In this document: piece by piece, positions 1 through 9,380 of the stretch
Numbering within the stretch: position 1 is the stretch's first letter
How the letters are laid out: every line of letters starts with the position of its first letter
DNA from: Dysidea avara
Lineage: Eukaryota; Porifera; Demospongiae; Dictyoceratida; Dysideidae
Assembly: GCF_963678975.1 (NCBI RefSeq)
Contig: NC_089273.1
Span: 6,154,507-6,218,506, forward strand
DNA: 64,000 bases
Direction of reading: 5' to 3'
The notes under the pieces: model-generated
What the model was told of the DNA's origin: nothing
Databases searched by the model: none
Seen by the model: only the letters and a program-made list of their open reading frames with translations
Translations under genes and position numbers: made by a program

Positions 1-83
1 AAAGTAATGCTAAAATGGAATAAACATTATAATTGAATATTTGCACACAGGATGTGTCAGAAATTAATGTAATGGATGCATAC

Positions 84-2140
84 TTTTGGGGCTCTGCTTG
101 AAGTACTAGCTGATGAGGATGACAATGAGCTGGTTGAGCACTACAAATATATGTTAATGCATGTATAATGCTGAAGTGTTTATCATCAAACCTTAAAGGC
201 TCCAGTAGTGCTACTGCAGCTTGACGATGACGATAAATTACCCTGATTTGTACAACTTAGATGCATTGCATGTGTATTATTGTTCTATTTTGCTTACCAA
301 GCCAGAGCTACTACTTAGATTTGACCAGCAATCATAATGCTGTGATATTATTAATGAACAATTGTTAGCTTACAGTGGTCATTACAAAGCACAGGTGCTC
401 CTGATCCTGGAAATGGACTAGAAGTATTATAACCCTGTAAAACACAAGGTATTATTGCTGTACTGTATCATCTAATGATAAATCCTACAGAATAGTCAGT
501 GTATGGATGATTGTATTCTTCTTCATAGTATGAGTCATCCTGAAAAAATTTATGAAACATGTACTTACACTATATAACAAAATAATGTGAGCATACTTAC
601 CAAATAATTTTGTGCATTCCAATAGCTGTCACTGTCATTTTCATAGCTTCCATAGTTATATTGATCATAGTCATACCTTGATACATAGGTAACCTAAAAA
701 TTAACATTAATAATAGTTAGTATAAAGGTTTGCTGTAAGTATATTCATGATTAAAAGTAGCCAATTTACCAATACCTAGTCTAGATGCAGTCACGCATTT
801 GTAGCTACCCACATACATAATCTAATATTGCCAAACAACATATGCCTAGCAGATATAGATATCTTACATTGGATTTATCAGTACTTGTGAAGTTTGCAGC
901 AGAGGTTGCTATATATAAAATCCAACAATATAATCAACATACTGTTATTGTAACAGCATTAAAATTTCATACATTGAATAAAATATATATATAATGCACA
1001 AGGTCTGTTAAAATACTTACGTTGGTTTTCACATTTCTTCTTGCTTTGCCTCTCCCTTCTTTCAGCTGCTATACAGTTAACATATACGTAATTTACATTA
1101 TTTAATGTCAATTAATAACAAACTTACTTTGCTTCTCCTTGTCAACTGCTAAAGTAGCTATATATAACCAAACTGACATGTATGGCTGATATGCAGCCTA
1201 TCAATAACTTACTTTGCTTTTCCACTTCCGTACTATTTGTGATATCCATCATGCTGGCTCTTGAATCCATATTTTTTGCTTTTTGCAATGCAAGTTTTAT
1301 CTCTTCCTCTCGTTCAGCACTTCCTTTCTTTTTTTTAGGTGGCACTGACTTGGGTGTATTGGTTTTCTTCGTTTTTGGCAGTGGTTTGGCAATTGTAGCG
1401 TCACTTGTCACATGGTCTGGCTCTGACGATGAACTTGAAGTTACAGCACACCCTAAAAACTTTTCTTTAGTGAGTTCATAGTCAGCTAGTTTCTGGGCAT
1501 CTGCTTGCAACGAATGATAATCTCCTATAAGAGTATATAATAAAACTCGATTTTTTTTCACGCTATATCCAGCTAGCTAGCTAGCTTACAACAAACACAA
1601 TTGTTAACAAACCCAGGGCCGCCCACAGGGGGGGGGGGGGGGGCAACTGGGGCATTTTGCCCCGGCCCCAGCCTGAAAGGGGCCCCCTGAATACCTGTTT
1701 AAAAGATCGATATACTCTAATAGAGCAGTCAGATCTAAATACTCTAATAGAGCAGTCACAGTATTCTTCAGAGGAGCAGTATAGCAAGCTTATAGATAAG
1801 GAGATATGGTTGGTGATGGGTAGTTATTGTCATTGCCAGCAGGTTGTGACCTTTTTTTTTTTTTTTTTTTTTTTTTTTGGTCTTCACCTTACAACTTGGG
1901 TCAAGGGCCCCACTTTAACTCTTTGCCCTGGGCCCCTTAATTTCTCTGGGCGGCCTTGAACAAACCAGATAGCTTAAGAATCTCCACGTCGTAGTATCGT
2001 TTCCCTTTGACAAGATACCTAATCTTTGTTTTCATCCCTACATGCAGCTTGTCCTTGTCTGCATCCTGTACTGCTGACACGGGCATCGTTCCAAATTGCT
2101 CGTCTGCTATCCATTCCACAAGGGCGAACTTCTTCGTCAT
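84..2140 (-). CDS. Multi-exon gene, N-terminus like BEN-domain regulators (5' part; continues past the window start)
   Basis: Unnamed gene read by splice sites. Exons with matching phase: 1966-2140 (ATG at 2138-2140), 1213-1524, 1128-1148, 1021-1068, 868-908, 601-693, 489-539; less certain further exons near 374-434, 298-339, 192-242 and 84-140. All listed introns are GT-AG. Exon 1 encodes a compact module starting MTKKFALVEW and ending VEILKLS, resembling the N-terminal module in front of BEN domains in animal BEND-type proteins. Exon 2 is Ser-rich then Lys-rich (a PPKKKKG stretch, possible nuclear localisation signal) followed by a charged helix; later exons are Tyr/Asp-rich and Ser-rich. 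Any BEN domain would lie left of position 1, so the nuclear DNA-binding or chromatin role is inferred from the N-terminus only. Intron 1 carries a hAT insertion. The gene is well supported; its function is not. Confidence 0.6.
1614..1958. mobile_element. Non-autonomous hAT element in intron 1
   Basis: The ends are inverted repeats: left CAGGGCCGCCCACAG, right CTGGGCGGCCTTG. The 8-bp direct repeat AACAAACC flanks it on both sides (1606-1613 and 1959-1966), which is the hAT target-site length. Inside are a G run (about 1629-1644), a T run (about 1852-1879) and two CTCTAATAGAGCAGTCA motifs. No transposase. Confidence 0.8.
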
Positions 2141-2439
2141 TTTTAGCTACGAAGCTATTCACTTGCTTTCCCTTAAATAGCTCAAGCACAATCCTGCATA
2201 TACAATCAGTAGCTAGCTACGTCAATTGTGTTAGTTGCTCACAAACAACAAGTTATGTAACTGCACAATTTTTCTTGATTGAACGTATACTGCCCGCTTT
2301 CAATTAAACAGAGCACGTGACTATACATAATAGCTGTGATGTAGCTATGCGCATAAAATTGTTTCCGTTTCAATTTGCTCGGCGGAGTGCATGTTCATGC
2401 AGTGCAATAATAGCTATTTCAGGATCCTACATATATTTA

Positions 2440-2640
2440 CTTAAAAACGTAATGAATTCCTTGATATATACGGGGAAACTTTAAGTAAGGTACTCCATAT
2501 CTATTACCAAGAGTACATAATATATATATATATTATGTACTCTTGCTATTACGGGATAACTTTAAGTAAGCAACGCCACTTATATTACGGGGAAATTTTA
2601 AGTAAGCAACTCCATACCTTATACGGGGAACTTTTAAGTA
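2440..2640. repeat. Minisatellite of about 40-bp units (CGGGGAAACTTTAAGTAA core)
   Basis: Four imperfect units carry the core ACGGGGAAACTTTAAGTAAG followed by a CAACTCCATA-like spacer; one is interrupted by a small palindromic insertion. The same core in the opposite orientation recurs at 15490-15660, again beside a TCACGTGA site. Confidence 0.7.
2508..2545. mobile_element. Small palindromic MITE (CAAGAGTA ends)
   Basis: A 38-bp near-perfect palindrome starting CAAGAGTACATAATA and ending in its complement, flanked by CTATTAC on both sides (2501-2507 and 2546-2552). A relative with the same ends lies at 34891-34933. Confidence 0.55.
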
Positions 2641-3040
2641 CTTTTCTAAAGATCACGTGATCCATTAACCTTAGTGTAAACGTGCAAGACAAAATGGCGA
2701 ATAGTCAGCTGTAGCATAGTGCCTGTGCGGCATCCAGAATAGCTGAGAATTGGTACCACACTAATTCCTGTCATCCAGTTGTGGTAAGCTAGTAATTATA
2801 CACCTATAATTTGTATCACCTAGTACCCAGGGATGGATTTTTTGAAAGGGGGGCTAAGCTGGATAGGGACATAGGTAACTAGCCAGACATCAGAAGATAC
2901 CAAGCCTTCTCACAAGGCCCTAGTTGTAAGATTCATGTAGTATCCATGGTAAAATTAGCTATTTGGAATCAAGGGCGGATAAAGGGGGGGGGGGGTCAAA
3001 GGGGGCTCCTGACCCCCCTCCAAAAATTATTTATACCAAG

Positions 3041-3263
3041 TGTAGGGAAGCGAGGCGGAGCGTTTCACGTTACTCGGTAGATGGGAGACGGAGGAGCCGA
3101 CAGACTACACAACACGTGTAACAATCTTAATTCTCACGTGACCCAAGTACCCCAAACCCACAATACAACATAATACAACTACAAGAACGAAAATATGCCT
3201 AAACCTATTACAATCAAAGAACTAGCTAACATAAGAGTTCAGTCTGTGAGTTAATTATCGACA
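3041..3263 (-). repeat. 3' LTR of the BEL/Pao element
   Basis: It matches the other LTR over its full 223 bp. The integrase reading frame runs into it and stops at 3251, a common BEL arrangement. It contains TCACGTGA at 3134-3141. Confidence 0.95.
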
Positions 3264-4948
3264 TCCTCCGGGGCCACGGATAGTAGATCTGTCCATCCCT
3301 TGATACGGTTACGAGCCCTAATAGCAGCATTCCTTGTAGAACGATTACCAACAGTATTGCTTGTGGTAACAGATCCATCTAGGGCATTATTAGAGGGTTG
3401 AGCATTGGCCTCACTTCCAGTAGTGGCATTTGCCTCACTCACAGCATTCACTTCAAGTGGAAACAGTTTCGCCACTGGCCTGTTGATTCTTCCTGTAGTT
3501 GTTCTGATTTTGGCAGCTCTTATACCTCCATCAAGTCCCTCAATTAATTCTTCTATTACAGCTAGTTGCCAACGGGATCTTGGTACGTCATCATGCACGA
3601 GCACAATATCGCCAACCTTGATTGTTAGCTTGCAGGGATCTGTACCTCTGTGAGTGTCTCTGAGTGAGGTTAGGTACTCTCTCTTCCACCATTGTTGGAA
3701 ATGTTGTAGGATCTGCACTTGTCTCTTGGCTTTCTCCTGGAGTATAGAACTTGTCAAGAAGGTAGGATCATTGATTTCATCGTCTTCAACAATTGCATGC
3801 GGTAGTGACACAATACGTCGCCCGTACAATAAGTGAGATGGTGTGAGGGGGTCAGGGTCGTTGACGTCTGCAGACAAGTAAGTTAAAGGGCGGTCATTTA
3901 AGACTGCTTCAATTTCAACAGCCAATGTCTGAAGAGCTTCAAATGAAATGAACGACCTTCCAAGCACCTTCTTCATTACATTCTTAGTCATACCGATGAG
4001 GCGCTCCCAGAAGCCACCGTACCACGGGGCTCTTTTCGGTATAAACTTCCACTGTACTCCACTAACACTCAGAGATTCCTCTAGCTGGTTTGAGGTAAAG
4101 AGCTGTTCCAGTTCCTTGGCAGCAGACACGTACGTTGATGCATTGTCTGATAGTAAGAGTTGTGGCAATGACTTCCGTGCTACAAATCTACGGAAGGCTT
4201 GTAGGAATGTGTCCACACTGAGGTCTTTTACTACCTCCAGATGAACTGCTCTAGACAACCCACATGTAAACAAACATATGTAGGCTTTAATCTCGGTACC
4301 ATGTTCTCTTACATAGAGGGCTCCGGTGAAATCCACTCCAGTTACTTCGAATGGTTTTCCATCTTTGGTTCTAGCATGAGGAAGTGGTGGTGATTCAGGG
4401 ATGGGATAGGGCTTGCCAATGGTCTTGCGACATGGTACACACTTGTGTAATAATCCTCTGACTAGTTGTCGGGCTGAGGGGATCCAGTATCGCTGTCTCA
4501 AGGCGGTTACTGTACTGTTAACACCTGCATGCAACTGCTGAATATGAACAGAGAATACTATCAACTTGGTCAAGTGGTGCTTCCTGGGTAACAGGAAGGG
4601 GAATTTTGTGTCTTCCTCTACTGGAGCATTGTTGATCCTTCCTCCGCAGCGTATGTAGCCTAAAGTGTCCAAAAATAAACGCAATTGTCTTACAAGAGGT
4701 AATCGTTTCTTCTTAGTTTGAGATTGAAGACTGTGTATTTCCTTAGAAAATGATGTTTGTTGACAACTGTGAATCCACAAGGAAAGGGATCTGTTGATCT
4801 CATTTGTAGATAATGGTCCTGTCTTTCTGGAAGTGCCTTGTTTGGTGTTGTGTATAAAACGAAGTACATAGCCTGATACACGTAGAAGTCGGTGCAGTGT
4901 GCTGTAGTTCGATATCTGAATGATATTGTGAATGCCTTGTGTCGCCAT
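3251..4948 (-). CDS. BEL/Pao integrase
   Basis: A 565-codon frame. An H2C2 zinc motif lies at about 125-173 (KHHLTK ... KCVPCRK). The DDE core shows D206 (GVDFTGA), D268 (LLSDNAS) and E315 (GGFWERL), so all three catalytic acids are present. A C-terminal DUF5641-like region follows at about 400-490. It would insert the cDNA copy into host DNA. It is normally the end of the pol polyprotein; here it is in a different frame from 4965-7913 and would need a frame correction. The stop codon lies inside the 3' LTR. Confidence 0.92.
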   Translation of the reverse strand: MATQGIHNIIQISNYSTLHRLLRVSGYVLRFIHNTKQGTSRKTGPLSTNEINRSLSLWIHSCQQTSFSKEIHSLQSQTKKKRLPLVRQLRLFLDTLGYIRCGGRINNAPVEEDTKFPFLLPRKHHLTKLIVFSVHIQQLHAGVNSTVTALRQRYWIPSARQLVRGLLHKCVPCRKTIGKPYPIPESPPLPHARTKDGKPFEVTGVDFTGALYVREHGTEIKAYICLFTCGLSRAVHLEVVKDLSVDTFLQAFRRFVARKSLPQLLLSDNASTYVSAAKELEQLFTSNQLEESLSVSGVQWKFIPKRAPWYGGFWERLIGMTKNVMKKVLGRSFISFEALQTLAVEIEAVLNDRPLTYLSADVNDPDPLTPSHLLYGRRIVSLPHAIVEDDEINDPTFLTSSILQEKAKRQVQILQHFQQWWKREYLTSLRDTHRGTDPCKLTIKVGDIVLVHDDVPRSRWQLAVIEELIEGLDGGIRAAKIRTTTGRINRPVAKLFPLEVNAVSEANATTGSEANAQPSNNALDGSVTTSNTVGNRSTRNAAIRARNRIKGWTDLLSVAPEDVDN

Positions 4949-4964
4949 GGTGAGTGGGTTATCT

Positions 4965-7913
4965 TCAGAGATCTTCTACAGTACCTTCTTCCACTTGTAA
5001 ATGTAGTATCTCACTGTGGTTCCATACAGGTTGTTGCGTCTTATTGGTAAGCCACTGTGGACCATGTTGCCATAACCGTGACGAGGCAAGTTGGCCAGTT
5101 GTTAGGCCTCTAGTCAATAGATCTGCTGGATTGTGATCAGTGGGGCAGTAACGCCAAGGTGCATCAGGAAATGTGTCATTAATCTCTTGCACTCTATTGG
5201 ATATGAACTGCTTGAGGCGTTTTGAGCTGTGCAACCAATGAAGGACAATCTGACTGTCGCTCCACAGTGTGACTGAGGTAGTCTGAAGTGATGTGTACTG
5301 AAGAGCTGAAACAATGAAATGAGCAAGTCGAGAGGCAACGACAGCACCCATGAGTTCTAGTCTGGGGAGTGTGTGACCCTTGAGTGGCACGACACGCGAT
5401 CTTGCAAGAACAAAGCTGGTTTGATTTCCAGTTCTAAGGAAGGCTACGGCTCCGTATGCTTTCATGCTAGCATCAGAAAATACGTGTAGCTCTGCTGGTT
5501 CATTACTAGTCTGGATGAAATAGCACCTTTGGACAGTCAAGTTGGAGGTTTCTTGTAGATCTGTAGCTATCTGAATCCAGGTCTTCTGATGATTCTGGTG
5601 TATAGGTTCATCCCAGTCCACACCAGATTGCCACAGTTCCTGTATGAGGATTCTAGCTCGAATGGTAATTGGTGATAAGTACCCGAGTAGATAGTAGATC
5701 TTTGATACCATTTGTAAGACAATTCTCTTGGTTACTGAGTGCTCTTCTGTTGAAATTAAGAACTGTTTTGGTGGAAAGGTAATAGTGTCAGTAGGTGTGG
5801 ACCAAAGTAAACCCAGTAGGCTCACAGCTGGACCCTTGTCAGCCGTGCCTTCTGATCGAGCCAAAGACTGTAGTTGATGACTGTTGGATGCCCAAGAACG
5901 TAGATTGAACTTTGCTTGGTTCATTATTGCTCTGGCTTCCTTGTAGTAATGAATAACTTGTTCTTCAGTATCACACCCTGAGATGATGTTATCCACGTAA
6001 AGGTTTCTCTTCATATCATGTGCTATTGGTGTATTAAAGGTGTTGAGATGACATTGCAATGTAGCATTTAGCATGAAAGGTGAGCTGGTGGAGCCAAACA
6101 AGACAGTTTTGAATCGATAAGTTACAAGCTTACTGTCTGGATCGGATGGTATAGATAGCCACAAAAAACGTGTACAGTCTCGGTCCCCCTCATCAAGTCG
6201 AACATGTAAGAAGGCTTTTTCTAGGTCAGTAGAGATTGCAAATCTGTATGAGCGGAAGCGCAGGAGAATGCCACATAAGTCAGCTAGAAAGGAAGGCCCC
6301 GTCATCAGACCATCATTCAAACTGGGATGCGTTGATTGGCGACAGCTACAGTTGTAGACAATCCTAACTGGTGTTGTTGACGAAGCCTTCTTTACCGGGT
6401 GGTGTGGTATATAGTGCACATTGTTTGTGGCTGCAGTGTCTGGTTCTGCTACTCGTTCAATGAAGCCTTTCTGTTCTTGGTCTGAGATGATCTTTCCGTA
6501 ACGGTGTAACAGTTCTGGGTTCTGACCGAGTCTATGCGCTAATGAACGTGTGATGCTCTTACAAATCATGTAATTAGTTGGAAGGTATGGGTGCTCTTGT
6601 TTCCATGGAAACTTAACACAGTAGGCACCATCACTTTCACGTCTAATGCAAGATTGTTGATATTGATTGAGAAATTCTGTGTCTGCTCCTTGCTGCTGAG
6701 TAGCATCAGTTGACTCAATACTCCAAATTTCTGAGCATGTGCTGCCTTCTACTGGTTGTAATCCAACATGGAATACGTTAGTCTGAACATGTGAGGCAAT
6801 GGACATTGTAAGTGGTCCAGATAGGAGATAGCCGAGTTTGGATTGCATTGCCGTAGGTCCATCACCACGGACTATGTGATCACCTACAAACTGCCAATAA
6901 TAGTCAGCCCCAATTAACAGCGTGATGTCAAAGGTATTGTTACTTGTAACTGGGTTCGCCAATCTGAGCCCTTGTAAGTGTTTCATGTGCCTCAGGTGGT
7001 GGTGGTAGGTATTGTGTAAGGGAGCTGCAATTACTGGTACCACCAACACTGACATAGGTACCTGTTCATTGGTCAGTGTTATAACATTGATGGTTGCGAC
7101 GCCCAGTTGCGAAGTGGAGGATAGCTCAGCTCCAAAGGCCGATATATTGACATGTTCAGTGTCATGAGGTGAGATTTTTAGAGCTTTCGCTAACTTCTTA
7201 GTCATAGATGATCGTTGAGCCCCTTCATCAAAGAGGATATTGGCTTCAGCATGTATTCCACCAACATTAACTTGGGCGACTGCTGTTTTTAACAAACAAA
7301 GAGAAGTAGTGGTTGGCATGGCTACTGATTTAGGTGGAACAATAGCTGCAGTGACTGTTGTTGGATTTGTTATTGTTGATTCTGGGGTATCAATAATTGT
7401 ATTCTGGGTTGTGACAGTCTGAGCTGTAACTGGTGGTATGGGGGCTGTCTCAGGTTGTTTAGTACCGAATTCAGCTCCGCAGAGGCTGGTGTGATGCTTC
7501 TGACGGCAAGCCTTACAACACAATTTGGAGGGGCATTGTGATACCCTATGGTGGCCCAAACAATTAAAACAATGTTTCCCCTTCTTCACCATATCTAGTC
7601 GCTTCTGTGGATCCATTACAGTCTCACAACGTGCAGAAAAGTGAGGCCCCTTACAAAACACACATGTACTTTTATTCATACCTTGAGCTTGGGGTGATAA
7701 GTTACGTCCACCAGCACCAGTGTGTAAGGTAGTAGTCATGGATGGCTGAGATCCGAACCCCTTTGGAGATGACCAAGTACATTCCAACACCGATATCTCT
7801 TTGAGGATAGCTTCCTTGACCTCTGACAATGTCCACTCCTTGTTGCCATGCTCACGAGCGAGATTTCTACGTATATCAATGGGTAGCTTTCCAAGCATGA
7901 CAGGGACAAGCAT
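4965..7913 (-). CDS. pol: BEL/Pao pol: zinc knuckles, protease, reverse transcriptase, RNase H
   Basis: A 982-codon frame; its ATG is probably internal, since it continues gag after the duplication. Cys/His knuckles at about residues 84-145 (CVFCKGPHFSARC, CFNCLGHHRVSQC). The aspartic protease (DUF1758 type) shows ILFDEGAQRS at about 226-235, with DEG in place of the textbook DSG. Reverse transcriptase spans about 500-660 with the catalytic loop YVDN at 639-642, where most elements have YVDD. RNase H acidic residues are in FSDAS (about 814), LELMG (about 853) and WSDSQ (about 886). It ends in TGA just before the integrase frame, which is offset by one base, so a second small indel near 4965 is likely. 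Confidence 0.9.
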   Translation of the reverse strand: MLVPVMLGKLPIDIRRNLAREHGNKEWTLSEVKEAILKEISVLECTWSSPKGFGSQPSMTTTLHTGAGGRNLSPQAQGMNKSTCVFCKGPHFSARCETVMDPQKRLDMVKKGKHCFNCLGHHRVSQCPSKLCCKACRQKHHTSLCGAEFGTKQPETAPIPPVTAQTVTTQNTIIDTPESTITNPTTVTAAIVPPKSVAMPTTTSLCLLKTAVAQVNVGGIHAEANILFDEGAQRSSMTKKLAKALKISPHDTEHVNISAFGAELSSTSQLGVATINVITLTNEQVPMSVLVVPVIAAPLHNTYHHHLRHMKHLQGLRLANPVTSNNTFDITLLIGADYYWQFVGDHIVRGDGPTAMQSKLGYLLSGPLTMSIASHVQTNVFHVGLQPVEGSTCSEIWSIESTDATQQQGADTEFLNQYQQSCIRRESDGAYCVKFPWKQEHPYLPTNYMICKSITRSLAHRLGQNPELLHRYGKIISDQEQKGFIERVAEPDTAATNNVHYIPHHPVKKASSTTPVRIVYNCSCRQSTHPSLNDGLMTGPSFLADLCGILLRFRSYRFAISTDLEKAFLHVRLDEGDRDCTRFLWLSIPSDPDSKLVTYRFKTVLFGSTSSPFMLNATLQCHLNTFNTPIAHDMKRNLYVDNIISGCDTEEQVIHYYKEARAIMNQAKFNLRSWASNSHQLQSLARSEGTADKGPAVSLLGLLWSTPTDTITFPPKQFLISTEEHSVTKRIVLQMVSKIYYLLGYLSPITIRARILIQELWQSGVDWDEPIHQNHQKTWIQIATDLQETSNLTVQRCYFIQTSNEPAELHVFSDASMKAYGAVAFLRTGNQTSFVLARSRVVPLKGHTLPRLELMGAVVASRLAHFIVSALQYTSLQTTSVTLWSDSQIVLHWLHSSKRLKQFISNRVQEINDTFPDAPWRYCPTDHNPADLLTRGLTTGQLASSRLWQHGPQWLTNKTQQPVWNHSEILHLQVEEGTVEDL

Positions 7914-8716
7914 TGTGCTGAATGTATCCTCACTGTATCCTCACTCTTTCCTAGTGCTGCCAATCCTCTTATGTGAGATTCGATGGTATCATAATACAAC
8001 TGCAGACTTGACAGGGTGTTAGTAGGGGTGCTGATCTCCCATAGGGCTTGTAAGTGTGCCTCTATGATCTTGTGTGACTGACCATACCTAGTGGTTAATA
8101 GTTCAATTGCCTGGTCATAGTTGTCCTCTGTTAATGGCAGGCCAGCAATGGCTCTGGCTGCATCCCCTTGCAGTTGAGCTCTTAAGTAATTAAATTTCTG
8201 TACCTTGCTGAGGGTAGGGCAGTTGTGTACAGCTGAGTCAAATGAATCATGGAATGGCTGCCACTTTAGGGGGTCTCCTGAAAAAACTGGTAACGTCAGT
8301 TTTGGAAGCCGACTTACAGGCTCTCTTGCTGCAGGTGTCACTGGTGAGAGTGTGGGAACAAATGCTGGAGCTGTAGCACTAAGGGAGTGGGATGCCTCTA
8401 TAGTTGTACGCCTCGGTTCTATACGACGTTTGATCACAGTTACATATTCATGGATAGTGTCTTGGATTTCTTCAGCTTCTAAAATTTCTGCTTCTAGATC
8501 ATCTGGTGATTGTATTGCTTCCAGCACTTGTGCATTGAGCTGCTTTAAAACACCACTCTTTTGTGTTAACTGTTCCATTATGCTGGTCAACTTGGCAACT
8601 TGAGTGTCTGCTAGATCACCTTCTGTCACTAAAATTTCCTCGGCTTTCTTAATAGTTCGAGTCACATGGGAGCGGTACGCAGCACGTGAGCCCTTCACAC
8701 GTTGAATCTCTTCCAT
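7736..8716 (-). pseudogene. gag: BEL/Pao gag (frame broken near its 3' end)
   Basis: A 326-codon frame starting MEEIQRVKGS. An N-terminal predicted coiled coil (residues about 20-100) is followed by the Pao-type gag domain (DUF1759-like, about 135-265) with the typical LPVFSGDPLKWQPF and FNYLRAQLQGDA motifs. It forms the retrotransposon particle. About the last 60 residues are out of frame: an 11-bp tandem duplication near 7920-7945 shifts the frame, and the natural continuation is the 4965-7913 frame, which overlaps it by 178 bp. The break therefore looks mutational rather than a programmed frameshift site. Confidence 0.9.
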
Positions 8717-8875
8717 CTCCTGTCACAGTTGTCTCGAACTTCTACGATAAAACACGCAAACAAGTGTTTACTGGGGTGAAACGCTTGCCTTCTTGGGTAC
8801 CGTTAAAGGGGGGGTTGCCACGGTACCACGACGTTTTCACAACGGGTTAAGAATTTCGGGTCGCTTCACAAGCGA

Positions 8876-8893
8876 ATCCCGGTCACAGCACCA
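8876..8893 (-). other. Primer binding site of the BEL/Pao element
   Basis: Directly inside the 5' LTR the minus strand reads TGGTGCTGTGACCGGGAT, beginning with the TGG that pairs with a tRNA CCA end. The complement would fit a tRNA with acceptor strand GCTGTGA, possibly a serine tRNA; that identity is a guess from memory. Confidence 0.7.
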
Positions 8894-9116
8894 TGTAGGG
8901 AAGCGAGGCGGAGTGTTTCACGTTACTCGGTAGATGGGAGACGGAGGAGGCGACAGACTACACAACACGTGTAACAATCTTAATTCTCACGTGACCCAAG
9001 TACCCCAAACCCACAATACAACATAATACAACTACAAGAACGAAAATATGCCTAAACCTATTACAATCAAAGAACTAGCTAACATAAGAGTTCAGTCTGT
9101 GAGTTAATTATCGACA
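8894..9116 (-). repeat. 5' LTR of the BEL/Pao element
   Basis: First LTR in the direction of transcription. It matches 3041-3263 except for a T/C difference in the GGCGGAG(T/C)GTTT stretch and a G/C difference in GGAG(G/C)CGAC. It contains TCACGTGA at 8987-8994. Confidence 0.95.
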
Positions 9117-9380
9117 CCAAGATCGAGATACTCTAATAGAGCAGTCACTCTAATAAAGCAGTCACTCTAATAAAGCAGTCACAGTATTAAAACAGTGTGT
9201 AGTGAGCTATTGAAGGATTTTTATGTACTTTATCAGCTATAAATACGTGGTTGGTGAGGTGGGCAGCTATTGTCAGCTGGTTGTGACTGGTCTTACCTTA
9301 TCAAACCGGAAACAATGTAGTGCCTCAGTTCAATTTTGACCCCCTCTTTCCATAAGTCTGGATCCACCCCTGTTTGAAAT

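Larger units (their letters stand above)
2300..2720. promoter_or_regulatory. Promoter-like region upstream of the BEN-like gene
   Basis: It lies 160-580 bp upstream of the minus-strand ATG. It contains GCACGTGA at 2313-2320 and the palindromic E-box TCACGTGA at 2653-2660 (the site type bound by USF/MITF-class bHLH-zip factors), plus AAAATGGCG near 2692, which resembles a YY1 initiator. A donor-like GTAAGC near 2783 could end a non-coding first exon on the plus strand, but no coding exon follows before the transposons. Confidence 0.4.
3041..9116 (-). mobile_element. BEL/Pao LTR retrotransposon, nearly complete
   Basis: A 6.08-kb element transcribed right to left. LTRs are 223 bp each (3041-3263 and 8894-9116) with TG...CA ends, and the 5-bp target duplication CCAAG lies at 3036-3040 and 9117-9121. 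The two LTRs differ at only two visible positions, so insertion is recent. Order of domains (Pao-type gag, zinc knuckles, aspartic protease, reverse transcriptase, RNase H, integrase) is that of BEL/Pao. Two frame breaks suggest this copy cannot make a full polyprotein. Confidence 0.95.
2970..9372. mobile_element. hAT-like element split by the BEL/Pao insertion
   Basis: Left fragment 2970-3040 and right fragment 9122-9372 join to about 320 bp once the retrotransposon is removed. The right end reads GGATCCACCCCTG; the left end is a diverged match (CAAGGGCGGAT). Flanks TTTGGAAT (2962-2969) and TTTGAAAT (9373-9380) match 7 of 8, as expected of an old hAT target duplication. The right fragment holds CTCTAATARAGCAGTCA repeats like the 1614-1958 element. 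Confidence 0.6.

Noticed and set aside
1182-1481. Plus-strand membrane-like protein opposite the BEN-like gene
   Set aside because: It is the antisense of exon 2; the minus-strand splice sites and phases fit a real exon.
7736-7913. Programmed frameshift between gag and pol of the BEL element
   Set aside because: No slippery heptamer with a structured overlap was seen, and an 11-bp tandem duplication explains the shift.
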